Source of the DNA: Massilia sp. 9I
GTDB taxonomy: Bacteria > Pseudomonadota > Gammaproteobacteria > Burkholderiales > Burkholderiaceae_D
Reading direction: 5' to 3'
DNA: 64,000 nt
Assembly (NCBI RefSeq): GCF_902506415.1
Contig: NZ_LR733275.1
Span: forward strand, 1,524,448-1,588,447
Below the pieces are notes generated by a model. The model was not told where the DNA came from, made no database searches, and was given only the letters and a program-made list of their open reading frames with translations. Positions 1 through 8,223 of this stretch are shown here, in pieces. Position numbers and translations under genes: made by a program. Numbering within the stretch: position 1 is the stretch's first letter; each line of letters starts with the position of its first letter.

Positions 1-935
1 GCGCCCTGCCCATGGTCCCCGCGCGCGCCGCGCCGCTGGAAGAACTGCGCCTCGATTACGCCTATTATTCGCCCACCAGCCTGGTGCTGCGCCACTTCGG
101 CTGGCTGGAAGAAGAATTCAAGGCCGAGGGCACGCGCGTGAAATGGGTGCTCAGCGCCGGCAGCAACCGCGCGCTGGAATACCTGAACGCGAACAGCATC
201 GACTTCGGCTCCAGCGCCGGTCTTGCCGCCCTGCTGGCGCGCGCCAACGGCAACCCGATCCGCACGCCCTACATCTATTCGCGCCCCGAATGGACGGCCC
301 TGGTGGTGCCGAAGAATTCGCCGATCCGGACCCTGGCCGACCTGCGCGGCAAGAAGGTGGCGGCGACCAAGGGCACCGATCCCTATCTGTTCCTGCTGCG
401 CGCCCTGCACAGCGTCGGATTGAAGCGCTCCGACATCGAGCACGTCAGCCTGCAGCACGCCGACGGCCGCGCGGCGCTCGAGCAGGGGCGGGTCGATGCC
501 TGGGCCGGGCTCGACCCGCACATGGCGGCCAGCGAACTGGAAGGCGGCGCGCGCCTCCTGTACCGCAACGTTGCGTTCAATACCTACGGCTTCCTGAACG
601 TGCGCGAGGAATTCCTCGCCACCCGCCCGAGCGAGACGGCGCGCGTGATCAAGGCCTATGAGCGAGCGCGTGCCTGGACCCGCGCCAATCCCTCGGAAGC
701 GGCGAAGATCCTGTCGAACGAAGCCAAGGTTTCGCTGCCGGTGGCGCTCTTGCAGGTCAAGCTGCGCAGCGACTTCAGCAACCCGCAGCCGGGCGCCGAG
801 CACCTGCGCGCGCTGCAGCTGGCAGCGCCGATCCTGCGCGACGAAGCCCTGGTCAAGCCGGGCACCGACCTGGACAAGGTGATCGCCAGCCTAATCGACG
901 TGCGCTTCGCCCGCCCGCTGGTGACGCGCACCTAG
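1..935 (+). CDS. ABC transporter substrate-binding protein, aliphatic sulfonate type (5' partial)
   Basis: Periplasmic binding protein of the SsuA/TauA/NMT1 class that would deliver an organosulfur or related anion to the permease encoded next. The frame is open to the window edge. The residues before the Met at position 12, followed by Val-Pro-Ala-Arg-Ala-Ala, look like the end of a signal peptide, so the true start lies upstream and position 12 is not the start. The mature part begins with LRLDYAYYSP, and the sequence LADLRGKKVAATKGT is typical of the family's domain 1 strand and helix. The permease starts 4 bp downstream, so this is the first visible gene of an SBP-permease-ATPase operon. 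The substrate is not fixed by sequence; sulfonate is inferred from family and from the sulfur-related gene at 2492. Confidence 0.88.
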   Translation, partial: ALPMVPARAAPLEELRLDYAYYSPTSLVLRHFGWLEEEFKAEGTRVKWVLSAGSNRALEYLNANSIDFGSSAGLAALLARANGNPIRTPYIYSRPEWTALVVPKNSPIRTLADLRGKKVAATKGTDPYLFLLRALHSVGLKRSDIEHVSLQHADGRAALEQGRVDAWAGLDPHMAASELEGGARLLYRNVAFNTYGFLNVREEFLATRPSETARVIKAYERARAWTRANPSEAAKILSNEAKVSLPVALLQVKLRSDFSNPQPGAEHLRALQLAAPILRDEALVKPGTDLDKVIASLIDVRFARPLVTRT

Positions 936-939
936 GGCC

Positions 940-1755
940 ATGGAACCGCGCTCGCTCAAGCTGCCGACGCCGGCCTCGGTAAGCCGGCCGTGGCCAGGCC
1001 TGCCGCTGGGCGCCCTGCTGCCCGCCCTCGCCCTGCTGGGCGCCGAACTGGGCGTGCGCGCCGGCCTCGTGCCGGCCAACCTGCTGCCGCCGCCCAGCGC
1101 CATCGGCGAGGCCCTGGCCTGGCTCGCCGCCAACGACCTGCCCATGCACCTGGCGGCCAGCACGCTACGGGTGCTGGCCGGCTTCGCGCTTGGCGCCGCC
1201 CTTGCCCTTCCGCTGGGCGCCGTGGTCGCGCTCGACCGCCGCGCGCAGCAGCTGCTCGACCCGAGCTTCCAGGCCCTGCGCGCGATTCCCTCGCTGGCCT
1301 GGGTGCCCCTGCTGCTGCTCTGGTTCGGCATCGACGAGACCCCGAAGCTGATCCTGATCGCGATCGGCGCCTTTTTCCCGGTCTACATGGGCGTCGTGTC
1401 CGGCATCCGCGGCGTCGACCGCAAGCTGGTCGAGGTCGGGCGGCTGTACCGCCTGGCGCCGGTGGCCCTGGCGCGGCGGGTGCTGCTGCCGGCCGCGCTG
1501 CCGGCGATCTTGACCGGGCTGCGCAACGGCCTGAGCCTGGCCTGGATGTTCATGGTGGCGGCCGAGCTGATCGCCGCCAGCCGCGGCCTGGGCTACCTGC
1601 TGACGGACGGGCGCGAATCGAGCCGCGCCGACATCATGCTGGCCGCGATCGTGCTGCTGGCCCTGCTGGGCAAGCTGAGCGACAGCGCCATGCAGCTGCT
1701 GGAGCGGCGCCTGCTGGCCTGGCGCGACAGCGTCGGCGACCGGGGGACGGCATGA
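940..1755 (+). CDS. ssuC: ABC transporter permease, SsuC/TauC-like
   Basis: Inner-membrane permease of 271 residues, close to the usual SsuC length. Hydrophobic segments near residues 20-45, 75-105, 120-150, 185-210 and 225-250 suggest the normal six-helix BPD_transp_1 fold. The region EVGRLYRLAPVALARRVLLP fits the cytoplasmic EAA loop that contacts the ATPase. The gene starts 4 bp after the binding-protein gene and overlaps the ATPase gene by 4 bp (ATGA), so the three are translationally coupled. The family imports alkanesulfonates, taurine or nitrate-like substrates; which one applies here is not shown by the sequence. Confidence 0.9.
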   Translation: MEPRSLKLPTPASVSRPWPGLPLGALLPALALLGAELGVRAGLVPANLLPPPSAIGEALAWLAANDLPMHLAASTLRVLAGFALGAALALPLGAVVALDRRAQQLLDPSFQALRAIPSLAWVPLLLLWFGIDETPKLILIAIGAFFPVYMGVVSGIRGVDRKLVEVGRLYRLAPVALARRVLLPAALPAILTGLRNGLSLAWMFMVAAELIAASRGLGYLLTDGRESSRADIMLAAIVLLALLGKLSDSAMQLLERRLLAWRDSVGDRGTA

Positions 1756-2486
1756 CTGCGCTGCTCGACATCGCGGTGGACGCCAAGGACCACGGCAGCC
1801 GCCCGGTGCTGCGCAGCCTGCGCCTGCGCCTGGCGGCAGGCGAGACGGTCAGCCTGGTCGGCGCCAGCGGCTGCGGCAAGAGCACCCTGCTGTCGATCGC
1901 CGCCGGCCTGGACACCGCTTACCGCGGCAGCGTGCGCCTGGATGGCCAGCCGCTACGCGGTCCGTCGCCCGACGTCGGCATGGTGTTCCAGGAGCCGCGC
2001 CTGTTCCCCTGGCTGACGGTGGCGCAGAATATCGCTTTTGGGGCCGCACCCGACGCCGGATCCGGCGCGCGCATCGCCGCCCTGCTGGACGAAGTCGGCC
2101 TGGCCGGCCATGCGGACGCGCTGCCCAAGCAGCTGTCGGGCGGCCAGGCCCAGCGCGCGGCGATCGCGCGCGGTCTGTTCACCTCCCCGCGGGTGCTGCT
2201 GCTGGACGAACCCTTCTCGGCGGTCGACGCCTTTACCCGCATGCGCCTGCAGGATCTGCTGGTGCGCGTGGTGCGCCAGCGCGGGCTGGCCGTGCTGGTG
2301 GTCACCCACGATATCGACGAAGCCCTGCTCCTGAGCGAACGGGTGGTGTTGATGGATGCGGCGGCGGGGCCGGTGCGGGCCGAGTTCGCGGTGGAGCTGC
2401 CGCGCCCGCGCGAGCGCAGCGCGCTGGCCGCTAGTGGGCTACGCGCGGCGATCCTGGACAGCCTGCACGCGGCGCACGCCTTCTGA
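1752..2486 (+). CDS. ssuB: ABC transporter ATP-binding protein, SsuB/TauB-like
   Basis: ATPase subunit of 244 residues. The start is the ATG of an ATGA overlap with the permease stop; the frame stays open far upstream, but an earlier start would run antiparallel to the permease reading. Walker A is GASGCGKST (about residues 37-45), the Q-loop is in VFQEPRLFPW, the signature is LSGGQ followed by AQR, Walker B is VLLLDEPF and the switch histidine is in VVTHD. All catalytic motifs are intact. It energises the importer encoded by the two preceding genes. The next gene, on the opposite strand, ends only 5 bp away, and no terminator hairpin is visible between them. Confidence 0.93.
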   Translation: MTALLDIAVDAKDHGSRPVLRSLRLRLAAGETVSLVGASGCGKSTLLSIAAGLDTAYRGSVRLDGQPLRGPSPDVGMVFQEPRLFPWLTVAQNIAFGAAPDAGSGARIAALLDEVGLAGHADALPKQLSGGQAQRAAIARGLFTSPRVLLLDEPFSAVDAFTRMRLQDLLVRVVRQRGLAVLVVTHDIDEALLLSERVVLMDAAAGPVRAEFAVELPRPRERSALAASGLRAAILDSLHAAHAF

Positions 2487-2491
2487 GCAAG

Positions 2492-3409
2492 TCAGGTGCC
2501 GCGCGACAGCGCCTGCGACACGTTGCTGCCCGGCGGGACGCTCTGGGTGAGCCAGACATTGCCGCCGATGGTGGAGCCGGCGCCCACCGTGATGCGGCCC
2601 AGCACCGTGGCGCCGGCGTAGATGACGACGTCGTCCTCGACGATCGGGTGGCGCGGCGCGCCCTTGACCAGGGCGCCGCTGGCATCCACCGGGAAGCGCT
2701 TGGCGCCCAGGGTCACGGCCTGGTACAGGCGCACGCGCTCGCCGATGATGGCGGTCTCGCCGATGACGACGCCGGTGCCGTGGTCGATGAAGAAGCTGGC
2801 GCCGATTTGCGCCGCCGGGTGGATGTCGATGCCGGTCAGCGAATGGGCGATGTCGGCCGCCAGGCGCGCCAGGAACGGCACGCCCAGCCGGTGCAGGCAG
2901 TGCGCCAGGCGGTGGTACAGGATGGCGATGGTGCCGGGATAGCACAGCATGATCTCGGCCACCGAGCTGGCCGCCGGGTCGCCCGCCATCGCCGCATGCA
3001 CGTCCGACACCAGCAGCGCCCGGATCGCCGGCAGGCTGGCGGCGAATTCACGCGTGATGGCCTGCGCCTGCTCCGAGAGCAGCGCCTCGTCGGCGTCCTC
3101 GAAGCCGGGCGAAAAGCGCAGCGCGCGCCGCACCTGCCCGACCAGGAGGTCGAGGGTCACGTTGAGGGTGTCGCCCACAAAATAGTCGATGCTCTCGTCG
3201 TTCAGGTCGGGGCGCCCGTAATGGGTCGGGAACAGCGCCGCCGAGACGCCACCCACGACCTGGGTCAGGACGTCGCGCGACGGCAGCTCGCGCACCCGTC
3301 CCTGGTGGCGAATGTTGTGGGTCGATTCGCGCGAAGTGCGCAGCGCGTCGATGATCGGGCCCAGGTGCCATTGCACGGAGCCGGAGGAGGTCGGGAAGTC
3401 GCTGTTCAT
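2492..3409 (-). CDS. serine O-acetyltransferase (EpsC/SAT type)
   Basis: Makes O-acetyl-L-serine from serine and acetyl-CoA, the first step of cysteine synthesis. The protein has 305 residues: a helical N-terminal half and a C-terminal left-handed beta-helix of hexapeptide repeats. Conserved active-site pieces are DIHPAA, SFFIDHGTG, VVIGE, RLYQAVTLGA and RHPIVEDDVVIYAGATVLG. The C-terminal tail is short (ending SQALSRGT), and the usual CysE terminal Ile that docks into cysteine synthase is absent. It converges on the sulfonate-type ABC operon, and the two 3' ends are almost touching. Function in sulfur assimilation is well supported by family; the link with the transporter is inferred from neighbourhood only. 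Confidence 0.9.
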   Translation of the reverse strand: MNSDFPTSSGSVQWHLGPIIDALRTSRESTHNIRHQGRVRELPSRDVLTQVVGGVSAALFPTHYGRPDLNDESIDYFVGDTLNVTLDLLVGQVRRALRFSPGFEDADEALLSEQAQAITREFAASLPAIRALLVSDVHAAMAGDPAASSVAEIMLCYPGTIAILYHRLAHCLHRLGVPFLARLAADIAHSLTGIDIHPAAQIGASFFIDHGTGVVIGETAIIGERVRLYQAVTLGAKRFPVDASGALVKGAPRHPIVEDDVVIYAGATVLGRITVGAGSTIGGNVWLTQSVPPGSNVSQALSRGT

Positions 3410-3560
3410 GCCCCCAGCCTAAACCGAATGCCGGGGCAGGAAAACGACTTAAATCACACTTAGATATAAATAAATTATCTTTAGGCCAACACACATGCCG
3501 GCGGCCAGTTCGGTAAGATCGGAACGACTATACTGTTGCGTCCATCCCTGAAAGACCCGC

Positions 3561-4046
3561 ATGAACCTGCCTTCCCACCAGCTGTCGATGACGGTCCTGA
3601 TGACCCCGGACACGGCCAATTTTTCCGGTAACGTCCACGGCGGCACCATCCTCAAGCTGCTCGACCAGGTGGCCTACGCCTGCGCCAGCCGCTATGCCGG
3701 CCGCTACGTGGTGACGATGAGCGTCGACCAGGTCACCTTCCGCCAGCCGATCCACGTCGGCGAGCTGGTGACCTTCCTGGCCTCGGTGAACTACGCCGGC
3801 CGCAGCTCGATGGAAATCGGCATCAAGGTGATCGCCGAAGACATCCGCTCGCAGGTGGTGCGCCACGTGAACAGCTGCTTCTTCACGATGGTGGCGGTGG
3901 GCGACGACCGCAAGCCGGTGGCGGTGCCGCCCCTAGAGCCGTCGACGCCCGACGAACAGCGCCGCTTCGAGGAAGCCAAGGGGCGCAAGGCGGCGCGCCT
4001 CGAACTCGAACGGCGCCACGCGGAACGCGCCGCGTCGCGTTCCTGA
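3561..4046 (+). CDS. acyl-CoA thioesterase, hotdog fold (YciA/BACH-like)
   Basis: A 161-residue single hotdog-domain protein predicted to hydrolyse acyl-CoA thioesters in the cytosol. The family motif is visible in NFSGNVHGGTILKLLDQVAY, where the Asn/His-Gly-Gly and the Asp at the start of the helix are typical of the acyl-CoA hydrolase group. The C-terminal part from about residue 130 is charged (RRFEEAKGRKAARLELERR) and probably forms a helix, longer than in YciA. An AT-rich stretch (about 3450-3483) separates it from the divergent serine acetyltransferase gene and is the likely promoter region for both. Substrate range cannot be told from sequence. Confidence 0.88.
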   Translation: MNLPSHQLSMTVLMTPDTANFSGNVHGGTILKLLDQVAYACASRYAGRYVVTMSVDQVTFRQPIHVGELVTFLASVNYAGRSSMEIGIKVIAEDIRSQVVRHVNSCFFTMVAVGDDRKPVAVPPLEPSTPDEQRRFEEAKGRKAARLELERRHAERAASRS

Positions 4047-4081
4047 GCTAGCATCTAGGCTCGACCATTCCGGGAGCCTGC

Positions 4082-4639
4082 ATGAAACCTGTCCTGCTCG
4101 CAGCATTGCTGTCCGCGTCGCTGCTCGCCGCCCCCGCCGCCGCCCAAGCGGGAAGCGGCGCCCGGCCGCTCGCCACCATCCCCGCGCTCGACGTCAAGCG
4201 CTATATGGGCACCTGGTACGAGATCGCGCGCTTCCCGAATTACTTCCAGAAGAAGTGCGTCGGCTTCACCACCGCCACTTACAGCGTGCGCGAGGACGGC
4301 CGCGTCGACGTGGTCAACCGCTGCCGCCGCGCCGACGGCGGCACCGACACCGCGAACGGCGTGGCGCGCCAGCTTGGCGGCGCCAGTTCGCCAAAACTGG
4401 AGGTGCGCTTCGCGCCAGCCATCCTGTCCTGGCTGCCGCTGGTCTGGGGCGACTACTGGGTGATCGATCTCGATCCCGGCTACCAGCTGGCTGCCGTCAG
4501 CGAACCGAAGCGCGAATACCTGTGGATCCTGTCGCGCACGCCGACGGTGGACCCGGCCGTCTACGATGCACTGCTGGGCCGCCTGCGCGCCCAGGGCCTG
4601 GACCTGAACCGCCTGATGCCAACCAAACAGGGACAATGA
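4082..4639 (+). CDS. lipocalin family protein (Blc-like)
   Basis: A 185-residue exported lipocalin. An N-terminal signal peptide (MKPVLLAALLSASLLAAPAA, then AQA) is followed by the defining lipocalin motif GTWYEIARFPNYF (about residues 41-53) and later by YWVIDLDPGYQLAAVSEPKR, which matches bacterial Blc proteins. No lipobox cysteine is seen, so unlike E. coli Blc it is probably soluble in the periplasm. Blc homologues bind fatty acids or lysophospholipids; that role is by family only. The gene stands 35 bp after the thioesterase gene and may share its transcript. Confidence 0.88.
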   Translation: MKPVLLAALLSASLLAAPAAAQAGSGARPLATIPALDVKRYMGTWYEIARFPNYFQKKCVGFTTATYSVREDGRVDVVNRCRRADGGTDTANGVARQLGGASSPKLEVRFAPAILSWLPLVWGDYWVIDLDPGYQLAAVSEPKREYLWILSRTPTVDPAVYDALLGRLRAQGLDLNRLMPTKQGQ

Positions 4640-4687
4640 ACCGAGTTGACTCATTTCGCTGCAGCACTACCGTCGCGTCAACGCTTG

Positions 4688-4696
4688 TGCTAGAAT
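4688..4696 (+). promoter_or_regulatory. candidate extended -10 promoter of tRNA-Phe
   Basis: The nonamer TGCTAGAAT combines an extended -10 TG with a hexamer one base from TATAAT. It ends 10 bp before the tRNA 5' end, which fits a start about 7 bases downstream of the hexamer. No good -35 box lies at the usual distance; a TTGACT at 4644-4649 is too far away to pair with it. Confidence 0.5.
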
Positions 4697-4706
4697 GCGA
4701 GCCCTT

Positions 4707-4782
4707 GGCCTGGTAGCTCAGTTGGTAGAGCAGAGGATTGAAAATCCTTGTGTCGGTGGTTCGATTCCGCCCCGGGCCACCA
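4707..4782 (+). tRNA. tRNA-Phe (anticodon GAA)
   Basis: A 76-nt tRNA with an encoded CCA end. The acceptor stem GGCCTGG pairs with CCGGGCC (one G-U), the D arm contains AGCTCAGTTGGTAGAGC, the anticodon loop reads TTGAAAA with GAA in the anticodon position, and the T arm is GGTGG-TTCGATT-CCGCC, followed by ACCA. The sequence closely resembles bacterial tRNA-Phe. Confidence 0.97.
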
Positions 4783-4799
4783 AGAACAGCGCCGTACGA

Positions 4800-4833
4800 A
4801 ACGCCGACCCACGCAGGTTGGCGTTGTTGTTTT
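4800..4833 (+). terminator. Rho-independent terminator after tRNA-Phe
   Basis: A 10-bp stem (AACGCCGACC with GGTTGGCGTT, one G-U pair) closes a 6-nt loop and is followed by GTTGTTTTC. It begins 18 nt after the tRNA CCA end. Confidence 0.7.
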
Positions 4834-4841
4834 CAGCCCTC

Positions 4842-5273
4842 TCAGTCTTTTCTTTCCCTGAATTCCCCTTCGATCACCCTTTCGTCGGTGCTGCCGGGCG
4901 TATTTCGCCCTGCGAATTTAAAGACGGACGATGAGATTCGATCGAATATCGCTCTCCTCAACCATGGATAGGCGAGAAGAAATGCCAAGGCGAAACCTGG
5001 GAAAAATGCAGGCGCATACCTGCCCTGCCACAGGAAGTTCAACAGACACAGCACGAGAATGCCGGCGATGAGCGGGCGGCGGACAGGCTTGGGCAAGACG
5101 CCGACAATGCGCAGCTTGCCTTGGCTAATCCAGGGAAAGCGTGCAAAGAGCGCGCCAAGGAGCAGCCCCGCCGCGACCCGTCCTGTGCCGAGATGTTCGG
5201 CCAGGACGCCGACGACAAGGTAACCGGTATAGGTCATCGTGCTGGCCAGGGCGGCCAGCAATAATAAGGTCAC
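4842..5273 (-). CDS. small multi-spanning membrane protein, function unknown
   Basis: A 143-residue hydrophobic protein with about three to four membrane spans (near residues 1-25, 32-50, 66-85, 88-105) and a charged C-terminal tail. I do not recognise a named family. The start is uncertain. GTG at 5273 is the first usual start, and ATG at 5237 would give a shorter form. The frame also stays open upstream, and that extension reads as plausible protein (IRRPKLTAAV before the GTG), with an AGGAG about 7 bases before an ATC codon but no ATG, GTG or TTG. It is last in the leftward TelA-TerD gene series, 127 bp after the 288-residue companion gene, and may or may not be part of that operon. Confidence 0.6.
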   Translation of the reverse strand: MTLLLLAALASTMTYTGYLVVGVLAEHLGTGRVAAGLLLGALFARFPWISQGKLRIVGVLPKPVRRPLIAGILVLCLLNFLWQGRYAPAFFPGFALAFLLAYPWLRRAIFDRISSSVFKFAGRNTPGSTDERVIEGEFRERKD

Positions 5274-5400
5274 AGCGGCCGTGAGCTTCGGCCTGCGGAT
5301 CGCCGTTCTGACTAAGAAACCTAAGATTTGCGTACTCCTGCGAATGGGGGTCGAAAGGCCAAGGCAAATTCTACTGTGCCGGGGCCGTGTGCGGCGTCCT

Positions 5401-6267
5401 TCAGTTCCCGCCCTGCGCCTGCGCCATCTCCAGCGCCGGCAGGGTCACCGTCAGGAAGGACGACACCTGGCCGATCAGCTCGGCTGCCTGCTGGCGCACC
5501 TGCCCCATCTGCAGCACCGACAGCTCGGCCTGGCGGATGGCCTGCTGGATCAGCGTGCGGCGCTGGATGAGCGCATCACGCAGGCTGGCATCCACTGCGG
5601 CGTCGGCAAGGGTCGCGACGACGGCCAGCACGGCCGCGTGCAGGCTCAGGTTTTGCGCCGATGCTTCCAGCGTGCCCATGGCGGCTTCGCTGTCCGTCAT
5701 CAGCTGCACCAGCTGCTGGCGGGCGGATGTCAGCGCCGGCTTGTATTCGGCGGGCGTGCTGGCACGGCGGAAGAATTTGCCGAACACACCGCTCGGCTCT
5801 TTCGTGCTCTCGAGCGCGGCCTCGAGCAGCGCGGGCACGCCCATCTGCGTGAACTTCAATACCAGTTCGGTGATCGGCTGGAGCAGCCCGGCCTGCTCCA
5901 TCAAGGGCGCTTCGGCCCAGTCCGTGACCAGCGCCAAGCGCACCGGCAGGATGCGGCGCAGCAGCGCCGCCAGGCGCTGCTCCGAATGCTCGAACAGGAG
6001 TGGAAAGTCGCGCCTGCCGATCGCCAGCGCATCGCGCACGGCCGGATGATCGTCGCTGTCGAACAGCGGCCTGGCGACGGCCTTCTGCAGCAGGCCTTCG
6101 GGCGCCGAAGGAAGATCGTCGAAGGACAGCGCCCGCGGCGAGCTACTGGGAACAGGCGGCGCGGCGCCCTGTTCGTCCCCGAAGTCAAAGGCGCGCGGCC
6201 CCGACGAACCAGGAGAAGCCTCAGGCTCCTCGGCGAAGTCGAATGCCTTGGGCTTCTCGTGCGTCAT
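5401..6267 (-). CDS. TerD/TelA-associated protein with repeated AFDF motifs, function unknown
   Basis: A 288-residue soluble protein with two parts. The first 55 residues are a disordered Pro/Ser/Glu-rich tail carrying three spaced copies of a short motif: KAFDFAEE (about residue 7), RAFDFGDE (about 25) and RALSFDD (about 46). The rest, from about residue 60, is alpha-helical with many Leu/Ala/Gln heptad-like stretches, compatible with a helical bundle. There is no signal peptide. It lies 31 bp downstream of the TerD-like gene in the same direction, so it is probably co-transcribed with telA and terD. The repeated motif looks like a short linear binding site; partners are unknown. No enzymatic motif is visible. 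Confidence 0.75.
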   Translation of the reverse strand: MTHEKPKAFDFAEEPEASPGSSGPRAFDFGDEQGAAPPVPSSSPRALSFDDLPSAPEGLLQKAVARPLFDSDDHPAVRDALAIGRRDFPLLFEHSEQRLAALLRRILPVRLALVTDWAEAPLMEQAGLLQPITELVLKFTQMGVPALLEAALESTKEPSGVFGKFFRRASTPAEYKPALTSARQQLVQLMTDSEAAMGTLEASAQNLSLHAAVLAVVATLADAAVDASLRDALIQRRTLIQQAIRQAELSVLQMGQVRQQAAELIGQVSSFLTVTLPALEMAQAQGGN

Positions 6268-6298
6268 CGATCATGCGGCGCCAAAGCGCCGGCCCTCC

Positions 6299-6886
6299 TC
6301 AGACAGTACCGCCCAGCTTGCGGATGAAGGTCGCCAGGTTCAGCTTGAAGCCGGCGCCGACGGCCTGGAAGCGCCATTCGCCATCCTTGCGGTACAGCGA
6401 ACCGAACTGCAGTGCGGTCTTGTCCGAGTAGTCTTCGTCCAGATCGTATTCCGCGATCACCTCATTGGTCTCGTCGTTGTACACCTTGATGTAGGCGTCG
6501 GTGACGCGGCCGAAAGTCTGCTTGCGCGCTTCGGCCTCGTGGATGGTCACGACGATCGGCATCTCCACCACCTCCGCTTCGACCCTGGTCAGGTCGACGG
6601 TGATCACTTCGTCGTCGCCGTCCCTGTCGCCCGTGCGGTTGTCGCCCGAGTGCACCACGGCGCCGTCCGGCGAGGTGGTGTGGTTGTAGTAGACGAAGTG
6701 GGCATTGCTGATCATGACCGGGTGGTCGTCCGCGTTCTTCCGGCACAGGAAGACCGACGAGTCGAGGTCGAAGGCCGGGCCGTCGGCCGCATTGACCTTC
6801 CATCCAAGGCCGATCCGCACGCGCGTCAAGCCCGGAGCGGTCTTCTCTAAGTTGATGCGGTGGCCGGTTTGGAGCGTCGTCGACAT
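6299..6886 (-). CDS. terD: TerD family protein (tellurite/stress response)
   Basis: A 195-residue TerD/TerE/CABP1-type protein, about the usual length. The family hallmarks are all present: GLGWKVNAADGPAFDLDSSV (calcium-binding DLD), VYYNHTTSPDGAVVHSGDNR, TGDRDGDDEVITVDLTRV and IVVTIHEAEARKQTFGRV. The acidic loop residues that bind calcium in characterised TerD proteins are kept. It is cytosolic and, by family, part of a stress complex linked to tellurite, phage or colicin resistance. It sits 34 bp after the telA stop, second in a leftward series telA-terD-unknown. Tellurite resistance itself is not proved by this small set, because terA, terB, terC and terZ are not in the window. Confidence 0.93.
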   Translation of the reverse strand: MSTTLQTGHRINLEKTAPGLTRVRIGLGWKVNAADGPAFDLDSSVFLCRKNADDHPVMISNAHFVYYNHTTSPDGAVVHSGDNRTGDRDGDDEVITVDLTRVEAEVVEMPIVVTIHEAEARKQTFGRVTDAYIKVYNDETNEVIAEYDLDEDYSDKTALQFGSLYRKDGEWRFQAVGAGFKLNLATFIRKLGGTV

Positions 6887-6920
6887 GGCTTTCCTTCTAT
6901 GGTGAAAATGGGTGGTTCGT

Positions 6921-8036
6921 TCAGGAGGCGGATGGCGAGAAGCGCGCGATCAGCTCGCGTTCCAGCTCCTGCAGCTTGGGCAGCTCGTCCCTGCGGCGCT
7001 GCTGGCCTTCGTTCGAGATCTGTTCGAGCTTGTCGAAGGCCGTCACCAGCTGGGTCTGGACGTGCTGGGCGGTTTCCAGGCTGACCAGGGAGCGCTGCTT
7101 GGCGCGCGCCACCGTCTCGGTATTTTCCAGCAGCATATCGGCCTGAGCGCGGAAGGCCGCGTCGGTGGCGTCGTAGGCGGCGTTGGCGACCGCGGCGCTC
7201 TGCTTGGCTTCGAGCTGCAGCAGGTAGAGCGAGAACACGTTGCGCCAGGCCGGGATCGACACGTTGACGATGTCGGTAAAGGTATCGGTGAGCGCGCGCG
7301 CATTGTCCTGCGACAGGCGGATCTGCGGCACCATCTGGGTGGCCATCAGCATGGCGCGCTTGAGGTCGTCGATGCGCTTTTCGAGACGTTCCAGGCGGCG
7401 CTTCAGTTCGGTCGCCTGCTGCGCCTCGAAGGCATTCGCCGCCGCGCCCTGCTGCGCGAGTGCCTGGCGCAGCTTGTCGGCCCAGGCCTCGCCCTTTTTC
7501 ACGTCGGCGTCCAGGCCCTGGTAATAGCTTTCCAGGCCCTTGTACATCTCGTCGAAATCCTGGATGCGGCTGCGGTGCAGGTTGGCGTGGCGCGTCATCT
7601 CGCCGATCAGGGCGTCCATGCGCGATTCGACCACCTGGTACTGCGACAGCATCTTTTCCTTGACCGAGCCGAACATGTTCGTGACGCGCGACAGCAGGCC
7701 GCCGGAGCGCAGCTTGGCCGGGTCCAGGCCCTTGGAGGTCGCGATCAGTTCGTTCAGCTGCGTGCCGAACACGTCCGCATCCGAGGCGCGCACGGTGCCC
7801 AGCAGCTTGGCCGATACCTTGGCCACGCCGGCGCCGGTGTTGCCGCCCAGGGTCTCGATCGCCTTGTCGTCGATGCCGGAGATATCGACCCGGACCATGG
7901 GGGCCGCGCTCGCCTCCGGACGCAATGCCGGCAGCGCGTCCGGCATCACGCCGGGATTCAGCAGGGGCGCGAGGGTCGGTGCCGGCGCCGAGGATGCTGC
8001 GTTCGCTTCTTCGTCGGACGAGAACAAGGGTTTCAT
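6921..8036 (-). CDS. telA: toxic anion resistance protein TelA
   Basis: A 371-residue TelA (PF05816) protein. After a disordered Ala/Pro-rich start (residues 1-45) it shows the family segments VKEKMLSQYQVVESRMDALI, HANLHRSRIQDFDEMYKGLE, ERLEKRIDDLKRAMLMATQM and PQIRLSQDNARALTDTFTDI. It is predicted to be largely helical and coiled-coil, with no membrane span. TelA homologues are tied to tellurite and cell-envelope stress, but their biochemical role is not settled. It is the first gene of the leftward telA-terD-5401 series, and its promoter should lie in the 8037-8223 gap. Confidence 0.92.
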   Translation of the reverse strand: MKPLFSSDEEANAASSAPAPTLAPLLNPGVMPDALPALRPEASAAPMVRVDISGIDDKAIETLGGNTGAGVAKVSAKLLGTVRASDADVFGTQLNELIATSKGLDPAKLRSGGLLSRVTNMFGSVKEKMLSQYQVVESRMDALIGEMTRHANLHRSRIQDFDEMYKGLESYYQGLDADVKKGEAWADKLRQALAQQGAAANAFEAQQATELKRRLERLEKRIDDLKRAMLMATQMVPQIRLSQDNARALTDTFTDIVNVSIPAWRNVFSLYLLQLEAKQSAAVANAAYDATDAAFRAQADMLLENTETVARAKQRSLVSLETAQHVQTQLVTAFDKLEQISNEGQQRRRDELPKLQELERELIARFSPSAS

Positions 8037-8223
8037 AAACTTCCTTCAGGTTGAAGTGACAACGCGAATAGCTTACCACCGGACAATCCGACTGGGTAAG
8101 CATCGCCAGCACCTCCTGCCCAGGCATGCATGCGGCATGGAGTGGCAAAGGCGCGCACATCCAGTATAGCCTCCGCTGTTTCGCGTTGCGGATGGGAGCC
8201 GCGCCAGGACTACAATTGGCTGC

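Noticed and set aside
4695..4971. Short open frames across the tRNA-Phe gene
   Set aside because: They overlap the tRNA and its terminator and have no conserved content.
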